A program made the translations under genes and the position numbers. Of a stretch of DNA of 64,000 nt, positions 8,087-16,145 are shown one piece after another; within the stretch, counting starts at the first letter, position 1, and every line of letters starts with the position of its first letter. The stretch lies in the NCBI GenBank assembly GCA_013001295.1, contig JABDMW010000001.1, forward strand, positions 62,001 to 126,000, written 5' to 3'. Source of the DNA: Hyphomonadaceae bacterium (lineage in GTDB: Bacteria; Pseudomonadota; Alphaproteobacteria; Caulobacterales; Maricaulaceae). A model generated the notes under the pieces. It was not told the DNA's origin. It searched no databases and saw only the letters and a program-made list of their open reading frames with translations.

Positions 8087-10980
8087 ATAGTACGCGCCTA
8101 AGTTCCGGCGGTCTCATAGACCGCACCCAACCGATCAATTTCACATTTGATGGAAAAGCCTACCGCGGTTTGGAAGGTGATACGCTCGCCTCTGCTTTGA
8201 TCGCCAATGGTGTCAAGCTTGTCGGTCGCTCATTTAAATATCATCGTCCACGCGGCATCATGAGTGCCGGGTCAGAAGAACCAAACGCTCTTGTAGAAAT
8301 TCACAAGGGTGAAAGCTGCGAGCCCAATACGCGCGCCACAATGATCAAATTGTTTGAAGGGCTCGATGCGAGAAGCCAAAACAGCTGGCCGAATTTGAAG
8401 TTCGACATTATGGCTCCGCTGGACCGAATGGCGCCGTTCTTAACCGCGGGATTTTACTATAAGACATTCATGTGGCCCGCCGCGTTCTGGGAAAAGCTGT
8501 ATGAGCCATTTATCCGCCGATCAGCCGGTTTGGGGTCGCTTGCAAAAACGCCTGATCCCGATCAATACGATAATGGGTTTTTACATTGCGATGTCCTCGT
8601 CATAGGGGCAGGGGCTGCGGGCCTCATGGCGGCAGTCACCGCTGGTCGTTCGGGTGCACAGGTGATTATTGCAGATGAAGATTTCAAAATGGGCGGCCGC
8701 CTATTGAACGAGACTCACACCATTGACAATGATCATGGAATTTATTGGGTCTCAAAGTCCGTTGCGGAACTCGGAACAATGCCCAATGTCAGGATGATGC
8801 CAAGAACGACCGTATTTGGCGCATTGGATCACGGCACATATGGCGCCGTTCAAACTCATTCTGACGCAATCGCTGTAAGCGGGCCAAGACAAACAAATTG
8901 GCGTATCTTTGCGAAACGCACAATCTTGGCAGCCGGCGCGGTTGAAAGACCGATTGCTTTTGCAAACAACGACCGACCCGGCATCATGTTAGCAGGAGCG
9001 GTGCGCGCCTATGCCAATAGGTTTGGCGCGTTGACGGGGAAAAAAATTGCACTTCTTGCAAATAATGACAGCGCACTGCGAACCATTGAAGATTTGACGG
9101 CAGCAGGTGCGGAAACACATTTGATCGACACACGTACCGGATCGCACATCGTGGACGTTAAAGGTACAAATTCTGTCAGGGCCGTTGTCCTCAATAGCGG
9201 CGAAAAGATTAATGTTGATTGTGTGGCTGTATCCGGGGGGTGGAACCCGAATGTTCATTTAACCTGCCATAAACGCGGACGGCCTGTTTGGAGTGATGAA
9301 CTGTCTTGTTTCCTTCCCAACCCCGATGATTTGTCTGCCGACATGAAAGTTGCTGGCGCGGCTAATGGTCGATTTTCGACCCATGGCGCGTTGCAGGACG
9401 GCGCTAGACTTGCAATAGACGCGGTCTCTGCACTTGGATTTGATTCTAAAAAGCAGTCGCTGCCACAAGCCGAAGATTCCCCCCCCAACATTCACGCCTT
9501 CTGGTTTGTTGAAGGAAAAAAACGCGCATGGGTCGATTTTCAAAACGATGTCACGACCAAGGATATCAAACTCGCTCATCAAGAAGGGTTCATTTCAGTC
9601 GAGCATCTGAAACGATACACAACACTCAGCATGGCAACAGACCAAGGGAAATTATCCAATGTGGTTGGCATGGCAGTTATGGCTGACGCAACCGGGAAAA
9701 CAATCGCGGAGACCGGCACAACAATATTCCGCCCCCCTTATACGCCGGTGTCTATCGGCGCTTTGGCCGGCCCTCATCAAGGCAAGGATTTTAAACCGAC
9801 GCGTTTGACGCCCAGCCATCAATATGCTGCCGAAAACGGTGCGACATTTGTCGAAACCGGATATTGGAAACGCGCGCAATGGATTGCGCGCCCCGGTGAG
9901 CAAGGTTGGCGCGACAGTGTTGACCGTGAGGTGCTGATGACCCGAAATTCCGTGGGCATTTGCGATGTTACGACATTGGGTAAGATTGATGTGCAAGGTA
10001 CTGACGCCGGTAAATTCCTCAACTTTGTCTACGCCAATACATTCTCAACCCTCAAAGTTGGAAAATGCCGTTATGGATTGATGCTTCGAGAAGACGGGAT
10101 GGCCATGGATGACGGAACAACCGCCCGACTATCGGAAAATCATTATGTGATGACAACAACGACAGCCAATGCTGTCAGTGTATTTAGACATCTTGAATTT
10201 TGTCGACAATGCCTGAAGCCCGACATGGATGTGCACCTGATTTCAGTGACAGAGCAATGGGCGCAATACGCCGTCGCAGGCCCCAATGCGCGTAAGCTCC
10301 TGCAACATATTGTCGATCCGGAATTCGATATCTCCAATTCAGCCTTCCCTTATATGGCTTGCGGTGAGATTACGGTGTGCAAAGGAACCCGTGCCCGACT
10401 ATTCCGGCTCTCATTTTCAGGTGAACTTGCGTATGAAATTTCGGTCCCCGCTCGCTATGGAGACAGCCTGATCACAGCCTTGATGGACGCGGGGAAAAAA
10501 TATGATGTCATCCCATATGGTACAGAGGCACTCGGCGTCATGCGTATCGAAAAGGGACACGCGGCAGGAAATGAGCTCAACGGTCAAACCACCGCAAAAC
10601 ATCTCGGGCTCGGCAAGATGATTTCCAAGAAGAAAGACTGCATTGGGAATGTATTGTCGGAGCGCGAAAGTCTAAACTTGGAAGACGGGTTGGAACTGGT
10701 CGGATTCAAGCCCGTGAACAAATCAGAGAAACTTCTCAATGGGGCACACTTCATTGGGATAGATGACGACGCCAATGCGGAGACCGACCAAGGTTATATG
10801 AGTTCGGTCTGCTATTCTCCGATGCTAAAATCCTATATAGGTCTGGGATTTATTAAATCGGGAAGCCGGCGCAAAGGTGAAATCGTTCAAGCTATTGACC
10901 TTTTGCGCGGCTCAAATGTCGAAGTCGAAATTGTATCGCCGCATTTCTTCGATCCAGATGGGGGGCGACTCCGTGTTTAA
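8083..10980 (+). CDS. soxA: Sarcosine oxidase, alpha subunit
   Basis: SoxA is the large subunit (965 residues, a normal length) that binds NAD+ and tetrahydrofolate and passes on the formaldehyde unit. Domains in order are an N-terminal ferredoxin-like region (~18-80, with GKAYRGLEGDTLASALIANG and SFKYHRPRGIMSAGSEEPNA), a pyridine-nucleotide fold opening DVLVIGAGAAGLMAAVTAG (~171-190), a second dinucleotide motif near ANRFGALTGKKIALLANND, and a C-terminal aminomethyltransferase (GcvT-like) domain from ~580 to the end. That last domain includes SFSGELAYEISVP. The start overlaps soxD by four bases. With soxB, soxD and soxG the set is complete, so a working four-subunit enzyme is likely. Its best substrate could be sarcosine or another N-methylated amino acid or sulfonate. 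Confidence 0.95.
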   Translation: MNSTRLSSGGLIDRTQPINFTFDGKAYRGLEGDTLASALIANGVKLVGRSFKYHRPRGIMSAGSEEPNALVEIHKGESCEPNTRATMIKLFEGLDARSQNSWPNLKFDIMAPLDRMAPFLTAGFYYKTFMWPAAFWEKLYEPFIRRSAGLGSLAKTPDPDQYDNGFLHCDVLVIGAGAAGLMAAVTAGRSGAQVIIADEDFKMGGRLLNETHTIDNDHGIYWVSKSVAELGTMPNVRMMPRTTVFGALDHGTYGAVQTHSDAIAVSGPRQTNWRIFAKRTILAAGAVERPIAFANNDRPGIMLAGAVRAYANRFGALTGKKIALLANNDSALRTIEDLTAAGAETHLIDTRTGSHIVDVKGTNSVRAVVLNSGEKINVDCVAVSGGWNPNVHLTCHKRGRPVWSDELSCFLPNPDDLSADMKVAGAANGRFSTHGALQDGARLAIDAVSALGFDSKKQSLPQAEDSPPNIHAFWFVEGKKRAWVDFQNDVTTKDIKLAHQEGFISVEHLKRYTTLSMATDQGKLSNVVGMAVMADATGKTIAETGTTIFRPPYTPVSIGALAGPHQGKDFKPTRLTPSHQYAAENGATFVETGYWKRAQWIARPGEQGWRDSVDREVLMTRNSVGICDVTTLGKIDVQGTDAGKFLNFVYANTFSTLKVGKCRYGLMLREDGMAMDDGTTARLSENHYVMTTTTANAVSVFRHLEFCRQCLKPDMDVHLISVTEQWAQYAVAGPNARKLLQHIVDPEFDISNSAFPYMACGEITVCKGTRARLFRLSFSGELAYEISVPARYGDSLITALMDAGKKYDVIPYGTEALGVMRIEKGHAAGNELNGQTTAKHLGLGKMISKKKDCIGNVLSERESLNLEDGLELVGFKPVNKSEKLLNGAHFIGIDDDANAETDQGYMSSVCYSPMLKSYIGLGFIKSGSRRKGEIVQAIDLLRGSNVEVEIVSPHFFDPDGGRLRV

Positions 10981-11524
10981 GCTCATCCCTCAAATGCCAT
11001 TGGGTGGCGTATCCAAATCCTGGGCAGGGTTAAACATTGCGGAAGTCTTTTCCGGCGAATTGGTATCAGTCGCATTTGATGACGATAACTCAAAAAAACT
11101 CAACACCCGGTTTAAGAAAAAATATGGCGTCGTGCCCCCAGGCCCAAACACATTTGTGAGTATTCAAGGCGGATCAGCGTTTTGGTCAGGCCAAAATCAA
11201 CTCATGCTCTTGTTGGATGGTGAAAACATCAACGCTGACAAGGATGTTGCAATCAAGCTCGATGGATTAGCCTATACAAGCTTGCAAAGCGATAGTTGGG
11301 CCTCTCTAACGGTTGGCGGTGAACGGGTTTACGATGTGCTCGAGCGCTTTACGGCCCTCGATTTGCGCCAGCCTCGTGACGGTTTTGCGGCCCGAAGCAG
11401 CGCCCACCACATGGCCGTTTTTATTTTGAAATTGAGTAAAACAAAATTCCACCTTCTGACTCCCAGGAGCTCAGCCCAATCTTTTTATGACGCTCTTTGT
11501 CATACGGCGGATAATGTAATATGA
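10958..11524 (+). CDS. soxG: Sarcosine oxidase, gamma subunit
   Basis: The gamma subunit (about 188 residues) completes the heterotetramer. The SoxG-like features are an N-terminal segment with IPQMPLGGVSKSWAGLN, a middle with GPNTFVSIQGGSAFWSGQNQL, and the C-terminal AHHMAVFILKLSKTKFHLLTPRS region. SoxG is poorly conserved, so the assignment also rests on its position directly after soxA. The frame is open from 10877, but that part lies within soxA. An ATG at 10958 and a GTG at 10973 (preceded by a run of G) are the plausible starts, both within the last bases of soxA. The stop overlaps the next start by four bases. Confidence 0.85.
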   Translation: MGGDSVFKLIPQMPLGGVSKSWAGLNIAEVFSGELVSVAFDDDNSKKLNTRFKKKYGVVPPGPNTFVSIQGGSAFWSGQNQLMLLLDGENINADKDVAIKLDGLAYTSLQSDSWASLTVGGERVYDVLERFTALDLRQPRDGFAARSSAHHMAVFILKLSKTKFHLLTPRSSAQSFYDALCHTADNVI

Positions 11525-12807
11525 CGTTTTCGCGCGAACGAAAAATTGGCCAGACACCAACATTGCACGATTCACCGCAAATTGGTCCCACCATTCGCGC
11601 CTTTAAAGAATTAAAAGAGAAAGGTCTTACACTTCCTGACCTGCCGTCCATGCATCGGTATCAACGCAATCGCATAATGGATCAATTGAAGTCGCGCGGT
11701 CTGGGCGGCATCCTTCTATTTGACCCCATTAATATCCGCTATGCAACCGGATCTCACAATATGCAGGTTTGGACGTCGCGGAATGTTGCCCGTGCTACAT
11801 TTATATCATCGGCAGGATATTGCATTCTTTGGGATTTCGTCAGATGTGAACATTTGACGGCTCATTTAGATGCCATCGACGAAATTCGCAATGGTGCCGG
11901 TGCTCTTTACTTTGCATATGGAGATTCGGAAAATGAAGCAGCGGATGCTTTTGTTCGCGAAGTCGTCAGTGTCATGCATGAACATGGATCTGGTCAACAA
12001 ATCGCCGTGGACAATATGGATGTCGCAACTTCGAACAGTTTCCAATCGCACCAAATCACGACAATCCCGGGACAAAACCTCATGGAACATGCGCGTCTGG
12101 TCAAAGGCGAAGAAGAGATTAAAGCCATGCGTTGTGCTGTTGAGGCCTGCGAACTTTCGGTCCGGGAAATGCAAAAAGCACTGAAACCAGGTGTTGCGGA
12201 AGTTGAACTCTGGTCAGTACTCCATGCGGGCAATATTGCCCGTGGCGGTGAGTGGATCGAGACCCGTCTACTGGCGTCCGGCCCGCGCACCAATCCTTGG
12301 ATGCAGGAAGCCGGACCACGCATTTTACAGGACGGTGATTTGCTGGCATTCGACACCGATATGATCGGGCTATATGGGTATTGTTGCGACATGTCGAGAA
12401 CCTGGCTAGTCGGCGACACGCCGAACTGTGAGCAATTGGAAGCTTTTAAAGTCGCGCATGATCACATCACACAAAACATGGAATTAATGAAACCGGGGAC
12501 ATCGTTTTATGATTTGAGCCATAAAGGGCATCAGCTTCCGGCAGCGTATGTTCCGCAACGATATTGCGTTAAAATGCACGGCACAGGAATGTGCGATGAA
12601 TTTCCCAGCATTTATTATCCAGAGGATTACATTCAAGGTGCGTTCGATTACCAGTTGGAACCTGGCATGGTATTCAGCGTTGAAGTCTATGCGGGCAAGG
12701 TCGGCGGTCAGAATGGCGTAAAACTAGAGAACCAGGTTCTGGTCACGGACACAGGGTATGAAAACCTGACGACCTATCCGTATGATAATAAGTTACTCCC
12801 GCGTTAG
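11521..12807 (+). CDS. M24-fold metalloenzyme of the DddP type (candidate DMSP lyase or creatinase-like C-N/C-S lyase)
   Basis: This 428-residue protein has the creatinase/aminopeptidase-P fold: an N-terminal domain (~40-190) and a pita-bread metal domain (~195-428). Metal ligands are visible as D278, D280, D290, H353, E388 and E403. Their spacing matches the six ligands I recall for the DMSP lyase DddP, offset by 17-18 residues. The residue matching DddP's catalytic Asp377 is D359 in HGTGMCDEFP, and GEWIETRLLASGPRTNPW is also DddP-like. DddP splits dimethylsulfoniopropionate into DMS and acrylate. Other M24 relatives hydrolyse creatine or ectoine. The four-base overlap with soxG implies joint action with sarcosine oxidase, which argues for a substrate that yields an N-methyl amino acid. 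Family is fairly sure, substrate is not. Confidence 0.7.
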   Translation: MTFSRERKIGQTPTLHDSPQIGPTIRAFKELKEKGLTLPDLPSMHRYQRNRIMDQLKSRGLGGILLFDPINIRYATGSHNMQVWTSRNVARATFISSAGYCILWDFVRCEHLTAHLDAIDEIRNGAGALYFAYGDSENEAADAFVREVVSVMHEHGSGQQIAVDNMDVATSNSFQSHQITTIPGQNLMEHARLVKGEEEIKAMRCAVEACELSVREMQKALKPGVAEVELWSVLHAGNIARGGEWIETRLLASGPRTNPWMQEAGPRILQDGDLLAFDTDMIGLYGYCCDMSRTWLVGDTPNCEQLEAFKVAHDHITQNMELMKPGTSFYDLSHKGHQLPAAYVPQRYCVKMHGTGMCDEFPSIYYPEDYIQGAFDYQLEPGMVFSVEVYAGKVGGQNGVKLENQVLVTDTGYENLTTYPYDNKLLPR

Positions 12808-13949
12808 ATTGCGTCCCATAACTTATTGGCTACCCATTTATGGAATACATGCGTGGGCACGTCCATAATGGGTGAAAACTTTCCACCATCAAATTTTATT
12901 CCTTGTCGGCCTTTTTGCATTCCTTCCACAACACCGACGTCTTCATTAAAAACGGTTTTCCAAAGCTCGCTGTTTTTGAGCACCATCTCTGTCCACTTTT
13001 CTGACGCGATAGACGGATCAGCATAGTATAGCGCAACACGTTCCAACGTTTCCTCCGGACTTTGCGGTAGCAAAATCATAGCGAAGGTATGATCACGGTG
13101 AACGCCCAATAATATATTTGGGAACAGCGTGACATATTCGGAAGTCGCATCCCATTTACTGGAAATATTTTCAAAATCTGGAAAGACCGTTCCGTCTTCA
13201 GATTTTAGTTGCCGATAAACAGATGATCCCTGGCCTGAATAGTTTTCCGCATCGGCGATATTGTAATGATCCTCCAATCTTGAGTAAGAATTTAACCCCG
13301 GATGAATCCATGGTAAATGATAGGACTCGCAATAGTTTTCAGCCGCCAATTTCCAGTTTGACTTTACCCGCATTTCAAATGAACTATTTGGAACGCTGGC
13401 ATGGAGTGGCTTATTAAATTCGCTCCACCGATTTAAGAGGTGATCATGTTCCTTCTCGAATGCTGGCGCATTGCCCGAAACATTGACGAATACAACGCCA
13501 AGCCATACATGGGTCCGAATGGTAAATAAGCCCAGATTTTCTTTTTTAATGCATTCGTGATTGTCAATGCCAACACCGCCCACATGCGGTGTCGCAACTA
13601 AATCACCGGCAAAGTCGTAGGCCCAGGAATGGTACGGGCAGCGAATCGGCCCTTTAAGGTTCTTGGCCTCATCAACGAGAATCATGCCGCGATGGCGGCA
13701 AGTATTTTGAAAAACTTTAAGATCACCCGTTTTGTCACGCAGGAGCAATAATGGCATACCTGCAAAGTCGATTGGTTTCGCGTCACCTGGATCAGGTACA
13801 TCGCATGAAAACCCGATCGCTGCCCACGTCGAATGAAAAATTTCGACCTGCTCTTTTAAAAATAGATCCTTATCGGTGTAGTATTTATTGGGGAGCCCTC
13901 GGGCTTCACCTGTTGGTTTGAATACGACTTCAAGATCAAGTTTGGACAT
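12804..13949 (-). CDS. Rieske non-heme iron oxygenase, quaternary-amine demethylase type (alpha subunit)
   Basis: The 381-residue protein carries a Rieske [2Fe-2S] motif C84-x-H86 ... C104-xx-H107 (NTCRHRG and RCPYHSW) and a mononuclear iron site formed by H211, H216 and probably D337. The residue that links the two centres appears to be a glutamate, E208, in CESYHLPWIH. An E-xx-H-xxxx-H pattern marks carnitine, glycine-betaine and related amine oxygenases (CntA, GbcA), while ring-hydroxylating enzymes use Asp. The likely reaction is oxidative removal of one methyl from a quaternary ammonium compound. No reductase partner gene lies beside it. It converges on the M24 gene with a four-base overlap of stops and is divergent from the FAD oxidoreductase gene. 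Confidence 0.85.
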   Translation of the reverse strand: MSKLDLEVVFKPTGEARGLPNKYYTDKDLFLKEQVEIFHSTWAAIGFSCDVPDPGDAKPIDFAGMPLLLLRDKTGDLKVFQNTCRHRGMILVDEAKNLKGPIRCPYHSWAYDFAGDLVATPHVGGVGIDNHECIKKENLGLFTIRTHVWLGVVFVNVSGNAPAFEKEHDHLLNRWSEFNKPLHASVPNSSFEMRVKSNWKLAAENYCESYHLPWIHPGLNSYSRLEDHYNIADAENYSGQGSSVYRQLKSEDGTVFPDFENISSKWDATSEYVTLFPNILLGVHRDHTFAMILLPQSPEETLERVALYYADPSIASEKWTEMVLKNSELWKTVFNEDVGVVEGMQKGRQGIKFDGGKFSPIMDVPTHVFHKWVANKLWDAI

Positions 13950-14191
13950 TTCTTTAGGTCTCCAACCTCACTCATTTTCTTTATTCTCCTTGACATATAT
14001 CCCACAAGACAAATCCAGCAATATCAATTCTCCTTATTTTCTAGGTTCAAGGCGCTTAATTATTATCGCCAAAATTGGGCTATTGATCATTCGGACTGAT
14101 ATAAGTGAATTAGTGTTTTTTATAAGCATGAAGATCGATTGTTATCCCAATGGCCTTAAGTTACGGGTCGAACGGAAGTAAGGAAATAATT
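13950..14191. promoter_or_regulatory. Divergent intergenic region, Rieske oxygenase / FAD oxidoreductase
   Basis: This 242-base region must contain the promoters of two outward-facing genes, which suggests they are co-regulated. It is AT-rich and has an AAGGAAATAATT ribosome site just before 14192. I see no strong inverted repeat. An open frame in the plus direction crosses it but has no recognisable content. Confidence 0.4.
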
Positions 14192-15544
14192 ATGGGTATT
14201 CCAAATCATTCCAAATATGTCATAGTGGGTGCGGGAATTCACGGGTTATCGACTGCTTACCACTTGGCAGTGTCCCTCAAAAATTCGGGACGCGGCAGCG
14301 GCAACGACATTGTCATCTTAGACAAAAACGGGATCGCTTCCGGAGCATCCGGAATTGCGTGCGGTGTCGTCCGCAACAATTACTTTCAACCCGCGATGCG
14401 CGAGTTAATGGCCCACTCTGTGGATGTGTGGGAGTCCGATATTGAAGCCTATTCCTATCATCCCGTCGGGTATATGCAGATATCTTGCGAGTTCATGCAC
14501 GAAGATATTCGAACAATCTTCGAACAACAAAAAGCAATCGGCTATGAGAGCGAGTTAATTGAAGGCACGCACGACTGTGATATTTATATGAAAAACCTGT
14601 TCAACGATTGGCAGGCTCAGAACATTACATCGGTGCTACACGAAAAACGTGGCGGATATGCAAATAATACAAAATCCATATACGGCCTTGCTACCAAAGC
14701 GGAAGCGGAAGGCGTTCGGATTATTTCCGGTATCGAAGTTAAAGGTTTTAAACGCGCAAACGGTTCCAGTTCTGCGATCTCGACTGTGGAAACACAAAAG
14801 GGATCTATTGAGTGCGACTATGTTGTGATCGGCGCTGGTCCCTGGGTACGGGATTTTTGGTCCATGTTGGAATTACCGAAAACTGTTTCCATCAAAAGCA
14901 AGGACGGAGCTGTACATGATGGCATCGGCATGTGGACGTTTTGGCAATTGGAAGAAGGTGTGCTGAAGGTCGACCCAAATTTATTCAAAACTAATGACGG
15001 AAACATGCCGCCGGTTATGCATGTTGATACTGACGCAGAGCTTCGATCTACGGTCGATAATTCCGTTATTGAATCTGAAGGCAAGATGTGGGGCTTGTAT
15101 TATAAACCGGACTTTCATTTCGGCGGCGTACAAGGCGGCGCTATGCCTTATCCCGTAACGACGCCGGTTGACGAGTTGCAGCTCGATCCATATGGACCAG
15201 CCTCGCCCGAATGGATTTCGTCACCCGAATTTGCGCATATGTGGGTGTCTGCACTTGCCCATTGTCATAAAAGGTTTGAAAGCACGATGGCAAATTTCGA
15301 CAAGGAACCTTCGGGTGGCGTTGGTTGCTTTACGCCGGACAGTTTCCCCGTATTCGATGAGTTTTTCGAAAATTGCTATATCATCGCTGATTCGAACCAC
15401 GGATATAAAATGATTGGTGTTGGAAAATTGGTAGCCGACCACATCATAGGCGAAAAAACCCCGCTTCTGGACCCGTTCAATTTTGAGAGATATGCGAAAG
15501 GCGACCTTCATCCTGTTTCGAACAGCCCGTTCCCATGGAGTTAA
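14192..15544 (+). CDS. FAD-dependent amine oxidoreductase (DAO family)
   Basis: The 450-residue protein has a DAO-type FAD fold: YVIVGAGIHGLSTAYHLA near the N-terminus, then VILDKNGIASGASGIACGVVRNNYFQPAMREL, and a second FAD contact in VVIGAGPWVRDF. The C-terminal region PDSFPVFDEF...DSNHGYKMIGVGK resembles the end of sarcosine/dimethylglycine oxidases. The frame is open to 14150, but the ATG at 14192 has AAGGA eight bases upstream. Placed divergently from the Rieske oxygenase, it is a good candidate for the second demethylation step (tertiary to secondary amine) before sarcosine oxidase. The substrate is unproven. Its end is one base from the end of the convergent DUF3726 gene. Confidence 0.78.
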   Translation: MGIPNHSKYVIVGAGIHGLSTAYHLAVSLKNSGRGSGNDIVILDKNGIASGASGIACGVVRNNYFQPAMRELMAHSVDVWESDIEAYSYHPVGYMQISCEFMHEDIRTIFEQQKAIGYESELIEGTHDCDIYMKNLFNDWQAQNITSVLHEKRGGYANNTKSIYGLATKAEAEGVRIISGIEVKGFKRANGSSSAISTVETQKGSIECDYVVIGAGPWVRDFWSMLELPKTVSIKSKDGAVHDGIGMWTFWQLEEGVLKVDPNLFKTNDGNMPPVMHVDTDAELRSTVDNSVIESEGKMWGLYYKPDFHFGGVQGGAMPYPVTTPVDELQLDPYGPASPEWISSPEFAHMWVSALAHCHKRFESTMANFDKEPSGGVGCFTPDSFPVFDEFFENCYIIADSNHGYKMIGVGKLVADHIIGEKTPLLDPFNFERYAKGDLHPVSNSPFPWS

Positions 15545-15545
15545 A

Positions 15546-16145
15546 TTATTCGCCGGCCCCGCGTCTGGATTCTTCTGTTGCTTCAACCAGAGTTCTTTTA
15601 GCTAGATTATCCAGGAATTGGTACATTTCCTGATCCATGGGTATGCCGTCGCGAAGGCTTTGATCGTAGCATTCATGTGCCCCGGCAAAATCAAATAGGA
15701 TGTTCGTTCCATCGGATTGCGATGAAATTGTCATTTCGTTTGCATCGACGTAAACGTCTAGACCCTGGGCCCGAAGAGCGGCGTCCACAGAGACGACAGC
15801 TTCGAAATCATGGACGTTTATCAGAGAGATATAACAATGCTCTTCTTTTGCGGCCATGGCGGTCACCAAATCGACCAGCATGGGAAGCCCCATCAGTAGA
15901 CTATTATTGTTGAAATCAATGCAAAGGCCGTTTGGCGTCTTGGAGATGTCGCCATCAAACCCACGAAATGTGGTGCTCTCAAGAGCTTCTTTCATCGAAG
16001 CAACACCGGCAAACCCATGCGTTTCTAGCCATAATATATGCTTTGCCAAATCGCCCCAGTCTTGCGAATGCTGAAACAGGCCCTGGAGTGCAAGTTTGAG
16101 AAGTGAAGACAGTTCATTGTGCGAGAGATTAAGTATTGTCGACAT
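15546..16145 (-). CDS. DUF3726 family protein
   Basis: This 199-residue protein resembles the DUF3726 family, whose function I do not know. The N-terminus has a short helical section (SHNELSSLLKLALQGLFQHSQDWGDLA), followed by a longer alpha/beta part ending in an acidic, Arg-rich tail. No membrane segment, signal or catalytic motif is evident. The frame is open to 16442, but that part is antisense to nothing and overlaps the preceding gene. The ATG at 16145 leaves a 17-base overlap with the upstream 568-residue gene, typical of coupled genes. It is the last gene of the aldehyde dehydrogenase operon. It probably partners the 568-residue protein. Confidence 0.72.
   Translation of the reverse strand: MSTILNLSHNELSSLLKLALQGLFQHSQDWGDLAKHILWLETHGFAGVASMKEALESTTFRGFDGDISKTPNGLCIDFNNNSLLMGLPMLVDLVTAMAAKEEHCYISLINVHDFEAVVSVDAALRAQGLDVYVDANEMTISSQSDGTNILFDFAGAHECYDQSLRDGIPMDQEMYQFLDNLAKRTLVEATEESRRGAGE

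Noticed and set aside
11521-12807. Calling the M24 gene plain Xaa-Pro aminopeptidase
   Set aside because: Ligand spacing and the GEWIETRLLASGPRTNPW block are DddP-like and its coupling with sox genes speaks against a general peptidase.
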